Source: Terribacillus halophilus
GTDB taxonomy: Bacteria; Bacillota; Bacilli; Bacillales; Amphibacillaceae
Direction: 5' to 3'
Assembly (NCBI RefSeq): GCF_900162685.1
Contig: NZ_LT727828.1
Span: forward strand, 331,703 to 395,702
Length of the DNA stretch: 64,000 bases
Shown: in pieces, positions 63,721-64,000 of the stretch
Position numbering within the stretch: the stretch's first letter is position 1
Layout of the letters: each line of letters starts with the position of its first letter
Translations under genes and position numbers: made by a program
The notes under the pieces: generated by a model
What the model saw: the letters and a program-made list of their open reading frames with translations, nothing else
Databases searched by the model: none
Told to the model about the DNA's origin: nothing

Positions 63721-64000
63721 AATAATGATACTAGATGGTGCATTAGGAACAGAACTGGAAAGGCAGGGCTGCAGCCTGGATGACCCATTATGGTCAGCAC
63801 GCATTCTTCTGGAGCAGCCAGAATTAATTCGCCAAACACACCTGAATTATTTCCGAGCTGGTGCCGATTGTGCTATAACCTCAAGCTATCAAGCTTCTGT
63901 TGAGGGGTTCCAATCTCATGGTTTGGAGGAAAAAGAAGCGCAGGACTTGATTGGAAAAACAGTTAAGTTAGCAGCAGAAGCAAGAGAGATTTATAGGCAA
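63680..64000 (+). CDS. mmuM: Homocysteine S-methyltransferase (partial, runs off the window)
   Basis: The first 107 codons are visible from ATG 63680, which lies inside the end of mmuP in another frame after an AGAGGAG site. The N-terminal barrel signature [24 protein letters not shown] (ends [11 protein letters not shown] and DPLWSA) and [10 protein letters not shown] match MmuM. It transfers a methyl group from S-methylmethionine to homocysteine, giving two methionines; the zinc-binding cysteines are beyond the window. Coupled overlap with mmuP and the S-box upstream support the call. Confidence 0.93.
   Translation, partial: MPSNPIQHLLSKHKIMILDGALGTELERQGCSLDDPLWSARILLEQPELIRQTHLNYFRAGADCAITSSYQASVEGFQSHGLEEKEAQDLIGKTVKLAAEAREIYRQ

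Noticed and set aside
1-64000. tRNA, rRNA, CRISPR arrays, replication origin, prophage
   Set aside because: No cloverleaf-like segments, regular spacer repeats, DnaA-box clusters or phage structural genes were seen by reading; a tRNAscan and CRISPR search would be decisive.

Overview
The window looks like chromosome from a low-to-moderate GC, aerobic, motile, soil-type Bacillaceae. The evidence is B. subtilis-style gene families (QdoI, YxaB, LutABC/LutR/LutP, YhgE/Pip, a Rap protein, YfmQ-like, Maa), strong AGGAGG ribosome sites with frequent TTG/GTG starts, Rho-independent terminators after most transcription units, and Bacillus-type regulatory sites (PerR, PhoP, CcpA cre, S-box). The genus cannot be fixed from sequence alone; gene content reminds me of Terribacillus/Oceanobacillus relatives. 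No rRNA, tRNA, CRISPR array or intact mobile element was seen.

Layout. 0-3.6 kb: end of a 5-oxoprolinase operon (pxpA-pxpC), then ahpC-ahpF on the minus strand behind two PerR-like boxes. 3.9-8.4 kb: a chemoreceptor, then a secreted alkaline phosphatase behind an 11-bp-spaced Pho-box array, then a VOC protein. 8.5-13 kb: a lipoprotein and a decayed patch (ABC permease remnant, GH18 gene with one amber codon, sortase B remnant) mixed with intact DUF2306 and EamA membrane proteins. 13-17 kb: AraC regulator divergent from a GH127 beta-L-arabinofuranosidase, then a quercetinase-type bicupin. 17-26 kb: DsbA-like protein, NhaC antiporter, IS3 remnant, a ~435-bp structured repeat (copy A), DUF421 and DUF3267 proteins, YxaB-like pyruvyl transferase, and a YfcC transporter with an M20 amidohydrolase. 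26-34.5 kb: MazG-like pseudogene, small lipoprotein, S9 peptidase, Rrf2 regulator with a flavin reductase, LysR divergent from YhgE/Pip, pentapeptide protein. 34.5-40.2 kb: a complete L-lactate module, lutP / lutR / lutABC, with two identical operators. 40.3-48 kb: GH36 alpha-galactosidase, a frameshifted GGDEF-EAL gene, GNAT, a broken MocR regulator facing a LysE exporter. 48-54 kb: BrnQ, repeat copy B, several small proteins, an orphan Rap, a cell-wall amidase. 54-62 kb: galactoside module (maa, ROK repressor, galK-galT-galM divergent from a GH42 beta-galactosidase). 62-64 kb: SAM riboswitch controlling mmuP-mmuM, with mmuM cut by the window end.

How the genes fit together. GH36, GH42 and GH127 release galactose and arabinose from plant polymers. 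galKTM then moves galactose into central metabolism. A ROK regulator, an AraC regulator and cre sites give induction and glucose repression. LutABC/LutP handles lactate, PxpAC pyroglutamate, and MmuPM recycles S-methylmethionine to methionine under SAM control.

Two things stand out. One is a ~430-bp two-copy element with terminal inverted repeats, internal stems and a terminator-like end. The other is a high density of broken genes (GH18, permease, sortase, IS3, MazG-like, MocR, DUF4084-GGDEF-EAL), several with more than one lesion and so unlikely to be sequencing error alone.
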